Of a stretch of 64,000 nt of DNA, positions 12,501 to 24,266 are shown one piece after another (position 1 is the stretch's first letter; every line of letters starts with the position of its first letter). The translations under genes were made by a program, and so were the position numbers. The notes beneath the pieces were generated by a model that worked only from the letters and a program-made list of their open reading frames with translations, did not search any database and was not told the DNA's origin. The stretch lies in contig JADHYV010000001.1 in assembly GCA_027604705.1 (NCBI GenBank), positions 186,001 to 250,000 on the forward strand, given 5' to 3'. The stretch comes from Allomyces arbusculus. Its lineage: Eukaryota > Blastocladiomycota > Blastocladiomycetes > Blastocladiales > Blastocladiaceae.

Positions 12501-15500
12501 GTGATGCGGCACGTGGTGCTGCCGTCGTTTATGGTCCTGGTCATCAAGCACCGTGACGCGCCGCAGCTCAACGAAGAGCTCTGGAAAAAGCTCGTCGAGC
12601 TGAAAATGGAGCAGATTCCCGAACTCTTGGCGCTCGAGTTTTACCAACTGTTTGCGTTTGCGATCAAACTCATGCCCGAGCACATTGCCCCGCACTGGCG
12701 CACGCTGTTGCGCAGCGTCTGGCCCAATGCCAAGTCAAGCGAGTTGAGCCTCAAGCACGCGACCCACGTCTTGATTGCCGTCATCACGGCCGCCTACCGC
12801 GTGCCGTCGCGCGTCGTCTACCAAATCTTTATGTCGTTGATCAAGGCGTACCAGGTTGAGACACGCGTTTTGGTTCGGCAAGCGCTCGACACGGTCGTGC
12901 CCGTCCTGCCGCAGCGCATTGATGGTAGCGACGATTGGGTCCGCGCGCTGAAAAAGTCACTGACCGAGGATGTGACGATCCCGCACCTGGCCCACTTGCT
13001 GCAGACTATGACAACACATGTCGATATTTTCTACCCAGACCGCGACCAGTTTTACCAAGGGGTCGCATCGGCGCTGCCCAAACTCTCGGCGTCAGCAGGC
13101 GCGAGCCCAGAGACGAGGCACATGGCGCTGCAAGTCGTGCGCATGATCATCCAGTGGGAACAGCGGCGACTGCAGCCGTCGATTCTGCCGCGCAAGCGGT
13201 CGGCCGACGACATGGAAGTCGACACGGACGTGGTCCCGCCACCGGCCGACCCACACGGCGGCTTGTCGCAAATGGCCAAGGATTCGGTCATGACAAGCCT
13301 GCTGCGCATTTCGTTCTTACCCGAGACGGCCGCTCAGCGTGGTGGCGCAAGCGGAGCAAGCCGCGCCGTCGAGCTGATGCGCGAGATCATGGCGCTGATC
13401 CCGGACGCGACCATCAGGCTCGCGTTGCTCGAAAAACCCATCACGCAGTACCCGATCCAAGAGGAGACGATTCCAATCTTCATGCGCGCGACAGAGATAT
13501 TGGCGCTGGTCATCGAGTTTGGCCACGACCCGACGTTGGGGGCTGAGACCTACCGGCTCGCGACGCGTGCGTTCAAGTCGGACGCAGCGCTCGTGTTCCT
13601 CCCGACCTTGCAAACCTACTTTTCCCAGCTCTTCAAGATTGATGGCCTCGACCCGGTCATTGTGCAGGACATCACGGCGCACTTGCACGACCTGCTCAAC
13701 AGCGGCGAGCGGCTGCCATTGGCCGTGGCCGTGCTCGACATTTTGGTCGGAAAGGACGCGTCGGTCCTGCCGCCATTTTTGCCAGACCTGGTGCGCAACT
13801 TGCAAAAGCTCGTGGTCGGACACTTGACGGCCGAGCGCAAGTGGTCGCAGCGCGACAATGACACGTGCCTCAAGACGACCATCAAGCTCTTGAACATGAG
13901 ACTGCCACAATTGCCGTCCGACCAGCGACGGTCGTGCGTCGGCATGCTCGTGCAGCTTGTCGAAAAGTCGGGGGACGTGGACTTGTGCCGGTTCCTGCTC
14001 GACCTGTGCCGCGAGTGGGTCTTGACTGACTCGCTCTACCCGTCGGTCAAAGATAAGAGCACGCTGCTCGTCAAGATGATGGCGTTTGAGCACAAGGGCA
14101 GTCCCGAGCTCATGAGCGACTACCTGCGGCTCGTCGCGGCGGTGCTTGTGCAAAAGAGCGAGGTGAGCTCGCGGCTCGAGCACGCGTTCCTGCTCGGCAC
14201 GCGCGCGCCCACGGCCGAAGTGCGCAACCTCTTCATTGACATTCTGAACGAGTCGTTGCCTGCCGACTTGATGACGCGGCTCGACTACATTTTCTCGAGC
14301 CAAAACTGGGAGCCGCTCGCGACCACGTACTACATTCATCAAGCGCTCGACGTGCTGCTCGGCGCCATGGACATGCCGGCGCCCGTGCATGCGGCGCTCA
14401 GTGCGCTGCACCACCACCGGCCCGACTTTGCGCACACGCTCTGGACCAAGCTGTTTATCGCAGCGTGGACGGCGCTGGCGCCCAAGGAGCGTCAGGAAAT
14501 GTCTAAGTCGATGCTGAGTCTCTTGACGCGCGACTACCACCACCGGCAGAGCGAGCTGAACCCAAACATCATCTCGACAGTGCTCGACGGGATCGCGCGG
14601 TGCCGTCCACTGCCCAAGCTCGCGCCGCACGTGATCAAGTACCTCGGCAAAACGTTCAACGCGTGGCACTCGGCGACCGAGATCTTGACCGTGAGCCAGC
14701 TCAACTTGGGTGGGACGAAGGAAGAGGACCGGTTGCGCGACTCGACGCTCGACGCTTTGGCCGAGCTGCTCACGGAGCTCAACGAGACGGACCTTTGCAC
14801 GGGCCTGTGGCGGCGGCGGTGCCAGTACCCCGAGACCAACGCGGCGCTGTCGTTCCAGCAGATCGGCTATTGGCAGCGTGCGCAGGCCATGTACGAGCAG
14901 GCGCAGGCCAAGGGCCGCACCGGCACGCTCGCGTTTACTGAGAGCGAATACTGCTTGTGGGAGGAGCAGTGGGTGCGGTGCTGCCAGAAACTGCAGCAGT
15001 GGGACGTGCTCGAGGAGGTGGGCAAAACAGAGAACCGGCACGACTTGATTCTCGAGGCTGTATGGCGACTCGGCGACTGGACGAGCGGCGGGAAAGACAA
15101 GGTCGAGGTCGAGTCGCTGCTGCAGCATTTGCCCGAAGACCCGCGGTCCAAAGTCTTCCGCGCGTTCGTTGCGCTCAACAAACTAGCCGACCGCAAGGAG
15201 CTCGAGGACAAGATGCGCGTGCAAGAGTTCCAAAACATTTGCGACGAGGGCGTCCAAATGGCTCTGAAAAAGTGGTTTTTGCTCCCGCACGCGATTGGCG
15301 ACTGTCATTTGCCGCTGCTCGCGCTCTTTCAGCAGTTTGTCGAGCTCGTCGAGGCGCTGCAAATCTACACGTCGCTGAGCAACACGACGTTGCAGAACCA
15401 CGAACAGCGGTCGCAGGAGCTTAAAGCAATTTTGCAAACGTGGCGCGAGCGGCTGCCGAACGTGTGGGATGACATTGACGTGTGGAGCGACTTGGTTGCA

Positions 15501-17942
15501 TGGCGGCAACACATTTTTGGCGCCATCAACAAGGCCTACTTCCCGATCCTGACGTCTATGTCGAACACGACCAACAACTCGTCGCCGTACCGCGGGTACC
15601 ACGAGACGGCGTGGATCATCAATCGGTTTGCGCACGTGGCCCGACTGCACGACTTGACGTCGGTGTGCATCCAGTACTTGCCCAAGATTTACGCACTGCC
15701 AAACATTGAAATTCAAGAGGCGTTCCTCAAGTTGCGCGAGCAGGCTAAGTGCTACCTGTCCAACCCGGACGACTACAAGACGGGCCTTGACGTGATCACC
15801 AACACGAACTTGGTTTACTTCAACCCGCAACAAAAGGCCGAGTTTTTCGGGCTCAAGGCCAAGTTCCTCGCGCTGCTCGGCAATGAGGTCGAGGCCAACA
15901 AGGCGTTTGTCACGGCGGTAACCACCGACCACCATCTCGCCAAGTCGTGGGCCATGTGGGGCGAGTACCACGAGCAGCTCTTCCGGCAGAGCGGTGAAAA
16001 GGACCTGGAAATGTCGTGGCACACGCTCAACTGTTACCTGCACACGATTGGCCTGTTCAAGTCGGGCAAGGCGCGTCGGTACATTGCGCGCGTTCTGTGG
16101 CTGCTTGCCAATCAGGACAAGACCAACTACCCGCTCACCGAGAACCTTGAGGGCCACAAGAACGACCTGGCCATTTGGTATTGGGTCACGTTCATCCCAC
16201 AGCTGCTCAACATGCTCGTCGACCCGCACCAAACGAGGCACGCACAGTTCATTTTGATGCAGATTGCGAATTTCTACCCGCAGGCGCTGCACTTTTTGCT
16301 GCGCACGCAGCTTGAAGAGGTCGGGTCGCACCAAGCCGTCGAGGAGGTCATGGCCAAGCTCAAGACGGTGCACCCGCTCTTGGCTCTGTCAATGGAGACC
16401 ATGGTCGACCAAATGATTGCGCGACTCAAGCCACTGCCGCAAGAGGAAATGTACCGCTACGTGGTCGCGTGTCTCAACGAAATGATCGATCACGTCTGTT
16501 CGACGGTCGGCGCCAATGGCGAGCTCGCGGGCGACGCGGCATCGCTGCCGACTAAGTCGCTCAACAAGCTGTCAGAGCACTTTGCGCAGTCGCCAGCTCT
16601 CAAGCAATATCACGATCAGTTCAAGCGCGATTTCATTGACGGCTCGCCCGACTTGTTGACGATCATTGACCGGTTCCGCATTTGGCGCGATGCGCTGCAG
16701 CGCGAGCTCGACGAGTACCGCGTGCCCGAGCATCTGACGCACTACTTGATCGAGTTTGAGCACCAGCGGCTCGACGACATTGAGATCCCGGGCCAGTACC
16801 TTGCGCTCGTCGACTCGCCGCAAAACTTTGTGCGTATTGCGCGGTTCCGGCCCGAGATTGAGCGCATCCGGCTCGACGGCACGTCGCACCGCGGTATCCA
16901 GATCATTGGGCACGACGGGTCGACGCACGCGTTCTTGGTCCAGCAGCCGGCGCCGTCCATGTACCGGCGCGAAGAGCGCGTCGTGCAGCTGTTTGGGTAC
17001 CTCAACTCGATCCTGGACCGGTCCAAGGAATCGAGGAAGCGCGGGATCCAGTTCCATTTCCCGACCATGGTCCCGCTGGCCCCGAACGTGCGCATGATCT
17101 CGTACGATCCGAGCTATACGTCGCTCGAGCAAGTGTGGGCGAGCCACTGCCAGCGCATCGGCATCCCCAAGGACCACGCCATCATGTACTACTTGACGCG
17201 GCTCCAGGACAAGCAGTCGAGCGACCTCACGACCAGGATGGCGGTGCTCGACGAGATTCGGCGGCAGTTTGCGCCGGCCGACCTGCTCGAGCGGCACTTA
17301 CTGGACCAAGTGCACAATTTCACGGACCTGTGGATGCTGCGCAAGCAATTTACGCAGCAAATGGCGACCGTCTGCTTCATGTCGTATGCCATGGCGATTG
17401 CGCTGCGATACCCACAGTCGTTGCACATTTCCACGACCACGGGCCACATATGGATGTCCGAGGCGCTGCCGAGCGTCAACCAGCACACGTTCACGCATTT
17501 CGAGCGCGTCCCGTTCCGGCTCACGCCGGTTCTGCAGCATTTCATGACGCCGCACGGCATGGACGGACCGTTCTCGGCGAGCATGCTCGCGATTGCCAAG
17601 GCGCTGTGCCTCGACGGCCACAACCTCGAAATTGTGCAGGATTTTATGCGCATTATTGTGCGTGACGAGCTGCTCTACTGGGCCAACTGCACGCAGCAGC
17701 CATTTGCGTCCGACGAGGCATTGCGCAGCAAAGTGGTCGAGAACTGTGCCGAGATTACGGGCCGCATGCGCAAGCTGGTTGAGGAGTGTGCGGTCGGGTC
17801 GTCGTCAAGTTCAAGTGCGAACGCAGCCGCAAACACGGATCGTGTTGACCCAGTTAACCGGCAGCTGCTCGAGCTGGTCGGGCGCGCGACGAACCCGCAG
17901 TGTTTGGCCGAAATGAGCATCACCTGGATGCCGTTCTTGTAA
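6560..17942 (+). CDS. TRA1: TRA1/TRRAP, SAGA and NuA4 scaffold pseudokinase
   Basis: Tra1 is the activator-binding scaffold of the SAGA and NuA4 histone acetyltransferase complexes, in the nucleus. Four exons (6560-6791, 6915-7069, 7147-7335, 7422-17942) encode 3698 aa; yeast Tra1 is 3744. The first three exons rebuild the conserved N-terminus: RLRSHCLDVLQRV followed by ENLMQMLFGVLERDNEENG, which in TRRAP/Tra1 reads LLF.LLE.ENEEN. Most of the length is HEAT repeats, then a FAT domain (roughly 2600-3150), a PI3K-like pseudokinase domain and a FATC tail ending ITWMPFL. I see no HRD- or DFG-type catalytic motif, as expected for this inactive PIKK. Low-complexity inserts occur near residues 400-480 and 1170-1220. 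Introns are 123, 77 and 86 nt with CTGAC branch points. Long antisense open frames inside exon 4 are GC shadows. Confidence 0.96.
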
Positions 17943-18320
17943 ATTGTTTCTGTTCGTAGGCCGGGCGGTGGCGCCCCAGTGAGTTAGAGGGGGTCGAGTT
18001 TTGGCTTTGCTGATGTGGTTGCGGTTCATCACTGCTGTGCGTACAGGCGCACGGCGGGCGCGACTGCAGCAGCACGTCCTCGGGCTCACTACTGCGGCCA
18101 CGGCGAGTATCCGCGAGTACGACGCGCGCCGTGTCTACCGATGCGACGCGCGTCAGGCCGGGCAGTTTTGGTCTGGTTGTGTTTGTCGTTACTGTTCAAT
18201 AAAGACGGCCGCCCGCGCCTGTCGCGGTCGGCAGCTATTACGCTCAAACCCGACCATTTGTGGTGCTTGATGACTGTCGTTTATGTATACATTGGCAGGC
18301 AGGCTTCAAACCTTTGATTT
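17943..18320. other. Convergent 3' intergenic region
   Basis: 378 bases between the TRA1 stop and the stop of the minus-strand APH-fold gene. Contains a canonical AATAAA on the plus strand; no gene seen. Confidence 0.7.
18198..18203 (+). terminator. AATAAA polyadenylation signal, TRA1
   Basis: Canonical AATAAA about 255 bases past the TRA1 stop codon, in the right orientation. Use not proven. Confidence 0.5.
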
Positions 18321-19631
18321 TTATTCGCTCGCAGCTGCAAGTGATGAGGACGACGGCGACGACACGCCGCAGAACAAATTCTCCAAGAACTCGGCCGACT
18401 CGGCAATCGCGCGTGCCGCGTTGGTGATTCCAAAGTGATTAAACTGCGACAGGTACGCGACGTATCGCAGTGACATGGCAGCGTGGTCCCACGTCGTGTC
18501 GAGATACGGCCGTGCGGCGGCGAGCAACTCGGCGATCATGGTCTCCACCGCGCCAAGGTCAAACGTGCCGGTGGTTTGCCGGGTCCCCGCTCCCATCGTC
18601 ACCAAGTTGCCGACCATTTGCACGAAATCTTGGTCCGGGTGCCCGAGACGCGAACACTCCCAATCAATCACGGACATGGCCGTTGGCACGCCGTCGCGGC
18701 TCGCGGCCTCGGTATCGGTGGTAGGCAAGTGCAACAAAATACTGTTGGGCCAGAAATCGCCAAAGATCTGGCCGGCTCGCGCATGTGGATGCTTGCGTGC
18801 GGCAGTAATTCGGTCGACCCAGTGTGCCCTTTCTTGGTCACCAAATGCAGAGCACTTGGCCACCATTGCGAGCATCTGCGGCTCCGTCGACGTTTCAAAC
18901 AGCTCAGTCATGCCTTGGTTCCACTCGGTGCCATTACCGTGGCAAGGCGCCAGCGCGACGGGAACGGTTCGGGTAAAATCGACCAGCGCCTTCGCCAGGG
19001 GCGAGAGCTCGCTACGCGTGTGCGGCGACCGCAAAAAATCGAACATGAGCACCGACGATAAAGTGGCAGCATCTTCCATGATCACGGCGTGGTGCGTGGG
19101 ACAAAAGTGAAATGGCGTCGGGACCGACCACAACAAACTTTCGCTCATCGACGCGGCGCGCATCCTCAAGGTGCTACCGCTGAGCGCGGTCGACATGGCG
19201 GCCAAAGCCGAGTACTCTTTCGCAGCGCGATCCTGCGACAATTCGACGCCAGGCAACGCCCGAATTTGAGGCGCAAAGTACTTGAGGACGAGCGAGCTGG
19301 TCGAGCTTGGAACTGTGATCGTGGCGCCTGTTCGTGTACTGCGGCGTCGGCGACGGTGCGAACGGCCCGACATTGGTGCGGGGACGGGGGCGAGCGTGAC
19401 GCGCCAGACATGATTGGTAAACCCGCCCGATAACTGTTCGACGCGGTGGACGCATTTGTGCAGCCCCGGATCGAGGAGCGAGGCGACATAGCGCGCCACG
19501 CCGCCGGCCGTCGTCAGGTCGTGCGTCAAGGCTGGGTCGCTTGTGCCCTTGGATGGTGCGGCAGCGACGGGTGCTGAATCGGGGACCATGCTCATGTCGG
19601 GTGAGAATGAGGGGTGCCAGATCGGGTGCAA
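18321..19631 (-). CDS. APH-fold phosphotransferase (aminoglycoside/choline kinase-like)
   Basis: An intronless 436-aa protein of the APH/choline kinase superfamily, which transfers phosphate from ATP to small molecules. Visible motifs in order: a glycine-rich loop GGFTNHVWRV near residue 70, an ATP-binding lysine in LVLKYF, a hinge-like HAVIMED, the catalytic Brenner-type motif GDFWPNSILL, and a metal-binding VIDWECSRLGHPDQDF. The catalytic Asp, the Asn five residues later and the later Asp are all kept. The HGD-type histidine is replaced by Phe-Gly. The substrate cannot be told; resemblance to methylthioribose-kinase-like fungal proteins is general. Two further methionines (residues 13 and 15) could be the real start. 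It is convergent with TRA1, and the 2 kb upstream is empty. Confidence 0.85.
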   Translation of the reverse strand: MHPIWHPSFSPDMSMVPDSAPVAAAPSKGTSDPALTHDLTTAGGVARYVASLLDPGLHKCVHRVEQLSGGFTNHVWRVTLAPVPAPMSGRSHRRRRRSTRTGATITVPSSTSSLVLKYFAPQIRALPGVELSQDRAAKEYSALAAMSTALSGSTLRMRAASMSESLLWSVPTPFHFCPTHHAVIMEDAATLSSVLMFDFLRSPHTRSELSPLAKALVDFTRTVPVALAPCHGNGTEWNQGMTELFETSTEPQMLAMVAKCSAFGDQERAHWVDRITAARKHPHARAGQIFGDFWPNSILLHLPTTDTEAASRDGVPTAMSVIDWECSRLGHPDQDFVQMVGNLVTMGAGTRQTTGTFDLGAVETMIAELLAAARPYLDTTWDHAAMSLRYVAYLSQFNHFGITNAARAIAESAEFLENLFCGVSSPSSSSLAAASE

Positions 19632-21665
19632 GTAGCGTGCGCGTGGAGCAGACTGTGCACGGAGGGCCGAAGAACGGGATATCCGCCGAGCAATGCCAAA
19701 GCGATGCGTCAGGGCTCGCGGGCGGAGCAGGAGAAATGCAAGGTGCGGAGAGAAGTTATCAATAACCCGGTGTCGTTTGCTGGTCCTTTTATTGTTTGAC
19801 AGAGGGGGGAGGAGTTGCGGCCGGTGGGGACCAAGAGAAAACAGCTGGCGGACTCAACTGCATGGAAAGCGGCAGAGGCGCCACAAGTGCGTGTCAGACG
19901 TGCGACTGCGTGCGTGCACGGCGATGCGATGGATGGGATCAAAATGATTTTTTACCGACCGGAGTGACAACCTTTCGCAGAGCCTGCAGCATGCTCGAAC
20001 GTGCTGGAGAGCTCATTTTCTAAGGGAAGGTCGATAGTATCGGATCTCAACGCATCGGGATGAGAGGCGGCTCTCGGGCGTGGGCAAACTTTCAAAGGCG
20101 GGCATGTCGATTCCCAGCAGGCAGCGAGCCAGCAGGATTTACACAAAAGTAAGTACGTTCACACGTTGCATCGCGGATCATTTGCCGCGCATCGCCGCCG
20201 TTCAGCGTGCGGACTTGGACGGGAAGCGGACAACGGCACATACGCTTGCAATATCTATCTGTCTTGAGCCTGTCACAGGGAGGGAATCGAGACAACTTCA
20301 GCACTGCAAGCGATTCACCCAGGCTGCTGACCTTGCCTGGTGCTATGCGCTGCCGCATCTGAGTTTCGGCTGGTCCATGTCTGGATCATGGTTTCCATCA
20401 TGTACGGCCCGGGCCCCGATGATTTCAGTCAGATGCACGCGTCTTGAGGGCGTGATGGTACGCGATCCCAAGCGTGATCCACAAGGGTCGTGAAGGCCGA
20501 AACAAAGGCGATCGCGAGAATGAGCCAAACGACGCGGTGGCTTGTGACAACGCATCATGTGAGATGCAAAACTCCTTCAAAACTCTCAGTCCACGCCTGA
20601 GTGTGTTCCTTAGCTTTATCAATCTCTACCCACCTTCTGCCCCCGTATGATGCAGCAGTGCAGGGAATGCGGGGTCCTGGTTGTGGGTTAGACTCGAGGA
20701 TTCGAGCATCTCAATCCACTGAGGATGGGGCCGCTGTGCTTCAAATCTCAACTAAAGTTTGATGCAACAGTACTCTGCTAGATTTGTTTTGGTTCCCCTG
20801 CTCGAAGAAGGCCGCAGACGATTGGTATCTCAGAAGTTGGCGGACTTAATTACCTGAGCCTTGGACCTGAAGACGACGTCTCCCTACACATCCAGATGTG
20901 TCCCCAACAGCGTTTCCCACTTCGACAGCCTCTTGCCAAGCGCCGCCTGGAACAGATGGAGATGCGCCCGCTTGAAGAGTGTCAGCAAGGTTGCCAACAA
21001 AGACATGGTCCTGGCAGAACAAAGAGTTGGAATCGTGCTCATTAAACCTCTGCCCAGAGTCACATTTGTGCATGTTTAAGACCAAACCAAGCTGTGAACC
21101 ATCTTACACTTCAGGTTGCCCCACGATATCCTCAAGAGTTGACATCTGGGTGGAGGGTGCCATGGGCTCATAAATAGCACAGCCACGGCCAAATTCTTAG
21201 CTCTTGGCCGTGCTGCGTGTGCGTCGTGAGCGAGATGAAGGAAAATGGACTGCAAAATACGCGGCCAATGAAATTTTGGCCAGCTCGCTGCGCTGGTGCA
21301 ACGGCAGAAACGGCCGAGGTGGCGAGCAACCACACCAGACCAACCACCAAGACCCCTTCACCACACAGCGGCCCAGCCCTTGGCAACGCCATCGTTTGTC
21401 AACGACACCGACAAGACGATTGCTCTCGTTTGCATTTCACTTACCCCCGCTGCTGCCCTTCGCAACTTGCCGCATAACACAGCCATCAAAGCTCCGGCCC
21501 CGCTCGCCCTCCCTCAGTTGCCGGCGTCGCGCTCGGTGCAAGGAAGCAACTCGCTCCAGTCGTATCCAACATCTGCAACGACCACCACCCGACTCGACTC
21601 GCGTGCCTGTTCAGCCCATCAACTGGTCGCCCGTTTTCGTTCCGCATCGTTGAACGTTCTCCACC
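19632..21665. other. Intergenic region of 2 kb, no gene recognised
   Basis: Lower GC than the flanking genes. Open frames up to 137 codons exist but show no domain, biased codon use or plausible splice chain. No tRNA B-box or repeat array seen. It contains the divergent promoters of the APH-fold gene and SPA2; the last 300 bases are pyrimidine-rich, like a leader. Confidence 0.55.
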
Positions 21666-22395
21666 ATGTCGTCCCTCGGTGCCGCATCGCCGGCGCACCC
21701 GAGCCCGAGCATGTCGCCAGCGCCACCACCCGGTTCCCCGCAGTTTGAGCTTGCGCTGCAGTATTACCAGGGTCTCGGCCAGTTTCTCGAGCACTCGGAC
21801 CGATGTACGGCGGCATCTCGTTGGCAAAATCCGTCTTTTCGATGCCAGGATGCGATTTTGACGGTGCTTGTTCCCTGGATATCCAACAGCGCAGCTCTCG
21901 ATTTCGCAGCAGCGCCAGAGCGCTCGCGATAAGCTCTCGCGCCTGTCCAAGCAGCAGTTCCAGGAGCTCAGTACTGATGTCTACGACGAAATGTCGCGCC
22001 GCGTGCGCAACGACCCAAACGAGCCCTTTTTGCCCGTGCGCAATGACCTGCACCCGAAGCGCAACCAGGCGCGCCAAAAGCTGGTCCGATTTCCCTCATG
22101 CTAGCACGCATGTACTGCCCAATGTGATGCTGACTCGTTTGGTTCCCTATTTCCCCTTGATAATTCAGGCCACGCTGCCCAAGAACCGGTTCAAGGACCT
22201 GGCAGCCGATGTGTTTTTCCAGCTTGAGTACCGGTACCCGGGGCTCATGGAGGCAGCCGATGCCGCTGCGTCTGGTGCCGCGCCGCAATCCATGTCGCGC
22301 GGCATGAACGTCGACAAGCCGCAGCCACCGACGCCTTCACTGCAGCGCCAACCGGCCGACGATCTTGCGGGATTTTTGCCATCGTCGACGGTCGG

Positions 22396-22436
<41 letters not shown>

Positions 22437-24053
22437 CCGACAATGTGTCGGCGGATCCGAGCTCGACCGTCGTCGCAGCCAATGGTCCTGTGACCGAGGG
22501 CATGCGCATCGAGTATGAGGAAAAGCTGCTCAACATGTCCAAGACGATCACGCAACTGGAGACCAACTTGAGGGTATCTTCGCCAACTCGTTTTGATCGA
22601 GTTTCGTTTTTCGCTCAACCCATCTGACCCGACCGTGCTTTTGTCTTTGCTGCAGAACATCGAGCAAGAAAAAATCCGCCCGCTCAAGCAGCAACTCGAC
22701 GACCTGTCCGTCAACAACCACCATCTCGACCTGGCGCTGCAGGCCGCACGCGACGAAGCGCGCCAGGCGACTGCTGAGGCCCAGGTCAACCGCGACCGCG
22801 TGCAGCAAATGCAGTCTGACGCCGAGCGGCTCGTGGGCCAGCTCAAGACCATGCACGCCGAGAACGAGGATTTGCGCCGCCGGCACGACGCAGACCAGCA
22901 GCTCATTCGCGACCTGCAAGACCAGTTGCGTCGCGCACCTCAACAACAACAGCAGCCACAGCCGCAGCAGTCGCAGCAACCTCAGCAACTGCAACAGCAA
23001 CCGACCCCGCCGCAGCAGCCGTACCAGCAGCAACCGCTGCCGCCAATGCCGCAGTACCAGCCGGCACCGCCGCAATCACAGCCGCCCACGGGCGTGGTTT
23101 CGCCGCGCATGGGGCCATCCGGGAGCCCGCCCTCAGGCCCAGCTCCGCCGCAACCGCGTGTCGGTGGGATCGACGAATCGCGCATCGACACGTTTCGTTC
23201 GGCCATTGACGCCCTCATGATGGCACGCGCGTCCGATTACCGCGCCAACGTGCTCATGTCGATGAAGCAGATTGTTTTCGCGTGCAAGGGCATCACCGAA
23301 GCCATCGAGGTGCACGAAAGCCAGACTTCGAGCATGACGGTGCCCGAACGCGAGCGGCTGCTGGCGCTCAAGACACAGCTTACGGCCGCGCTCACCAACC
23401 TGATGTCGGCCGCTAAGGCGCACGCGACGGGTGCCGCGCCATCCAACGTGACGGGCCGCGACCTGGATGCGGCTGCGCAAACCCTTTCCGACACGATGAT
23501 GGCCATGGTCGATCTCGTGGGTGTGCGGCGCGACGGCGCGCTACAGCAGCAGCCACTGCAACCGGGCCAGCCCGAGGCGTCGCTTTCGCGCGGGTCGCCC
23601 GCGCCGCCGTCGACGAGCGACCGCGCACAGTCGCCGCTGCCACCGGGCGACGCCGACCACGCGCTCGATCTCGACGACCTCAAGCAGTTTCTCGAGCACC
23701 AAACGGACTTGATCGTGCAGGCCATTCAGGCGCTCCTGCAGTCGATGCGCACCGGGTCCATGGATACCGAGTTCCAAACGACCGTGGCCACGATCACGAC
23801 GATTGTGCGGCAGTTGACGGGTGCCTGCCGCGGCACGTTTGCGCAGGCGGCTACGCCGCCTGCCGTGCGCGAGCGCGGCATGGACGTGCTCTACCGACTG
23901 ATTGCGAGTAACCGGCACCTGAACGACCTTGGTACGGCCATGGCGTCAGACCCGTCCTTTACACCGTCGAAACAGAACCTTGCGTCGGCTGCGTACGAGG
24001 TCGCGAAATACACGAAGGAGCTCGTCAGTTTGCTCGACGAGGTGCAGGCCTAG
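21666..24053 (+). CDS. SPA2: Spa2/GIT-like polarity scaffold
   Basis: Spa2 organises the polarisome at sites of polarised growth and tethers MAP-kinase and formin partners. Four exons (21666-21804, 21890-22083, 22169-22573, 22656-24053) encode 711 aa. Two tandem Spa2-homology (GIT-SHD) repeats are split by introns: [20 protein letters not shown], then NQARQKL joined to [21 protein letters not shown] 13-Gln run (CAG repeat) follows, then a coiled coil from about residue 245, then a Q/P-rich linker. A C-terminal helical domain begins [14 protein letters not shown] and resembles the GIT1 C-terminal/Spa2 homology region. There is no ArfGAP zinc finger, so it is the fungal Spa2 rather than the animal GIT architecture. 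The second donor, GTCCGA, is non-standard; the reading frame supports it. Confidence 0.88.
22397..22435 (+). repeat. (CAG)13 repeat, polyglutamine in SPA2
   Basis: Thirteen uninterrupted CAG units, read in frame as 13 Gln between the SHD region and the coiled coil. Likely length-variable. Confidence 0.95.
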
Positions 24054-24266
24054 TCCAGCGTCACACCGTCGAGGTACATTTTGGCCGCTCTCTTGCGATT
24101 TTGAATTATATAGATGACTTGTTGCTCTCAGCCTGAATCCTTTCCACTTTCAACCTCGGCCCCGTCAGTCAATCGGTAATTCATCTCTGATAGCCGTCGT
24201 GTCGTCAAGTATCAAGATATAGAAAGGGAACGGCCCCGCAAGCTATAAAACAAACAGCCATCGCTC

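Noticed and set aside
10980-15128. Two long minus-strand open frames (571 and 603 codons) inside TRA1, plus another at 15183-16373
   Set aside because: They mirror the GC3-biased TRA1 exon, are Arg/Leu/Glu/Val-rich without domains, and overlap a fully conserved protein on the other strand.
18321-19631. Antibiotic-resistance aminoglycoside kinase
   Set aside because: Only the superfamily fold is supported; such eukaryotic APH-fold proteins usually act on small metabolites, so no resistance claim is made.
20600-20760. Possible tRNA-like sequence (GATTCGAGCATC)
   Set aside because: No matching A-box, acceptor stem or cloverleaf could be assembled around it.
19632-21665. Relic transposon in the empty 2 kb spacer
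   Set aside because: No terminal repeats, target-site duplication or transposase/reverse-transcriptase motif found by eye.
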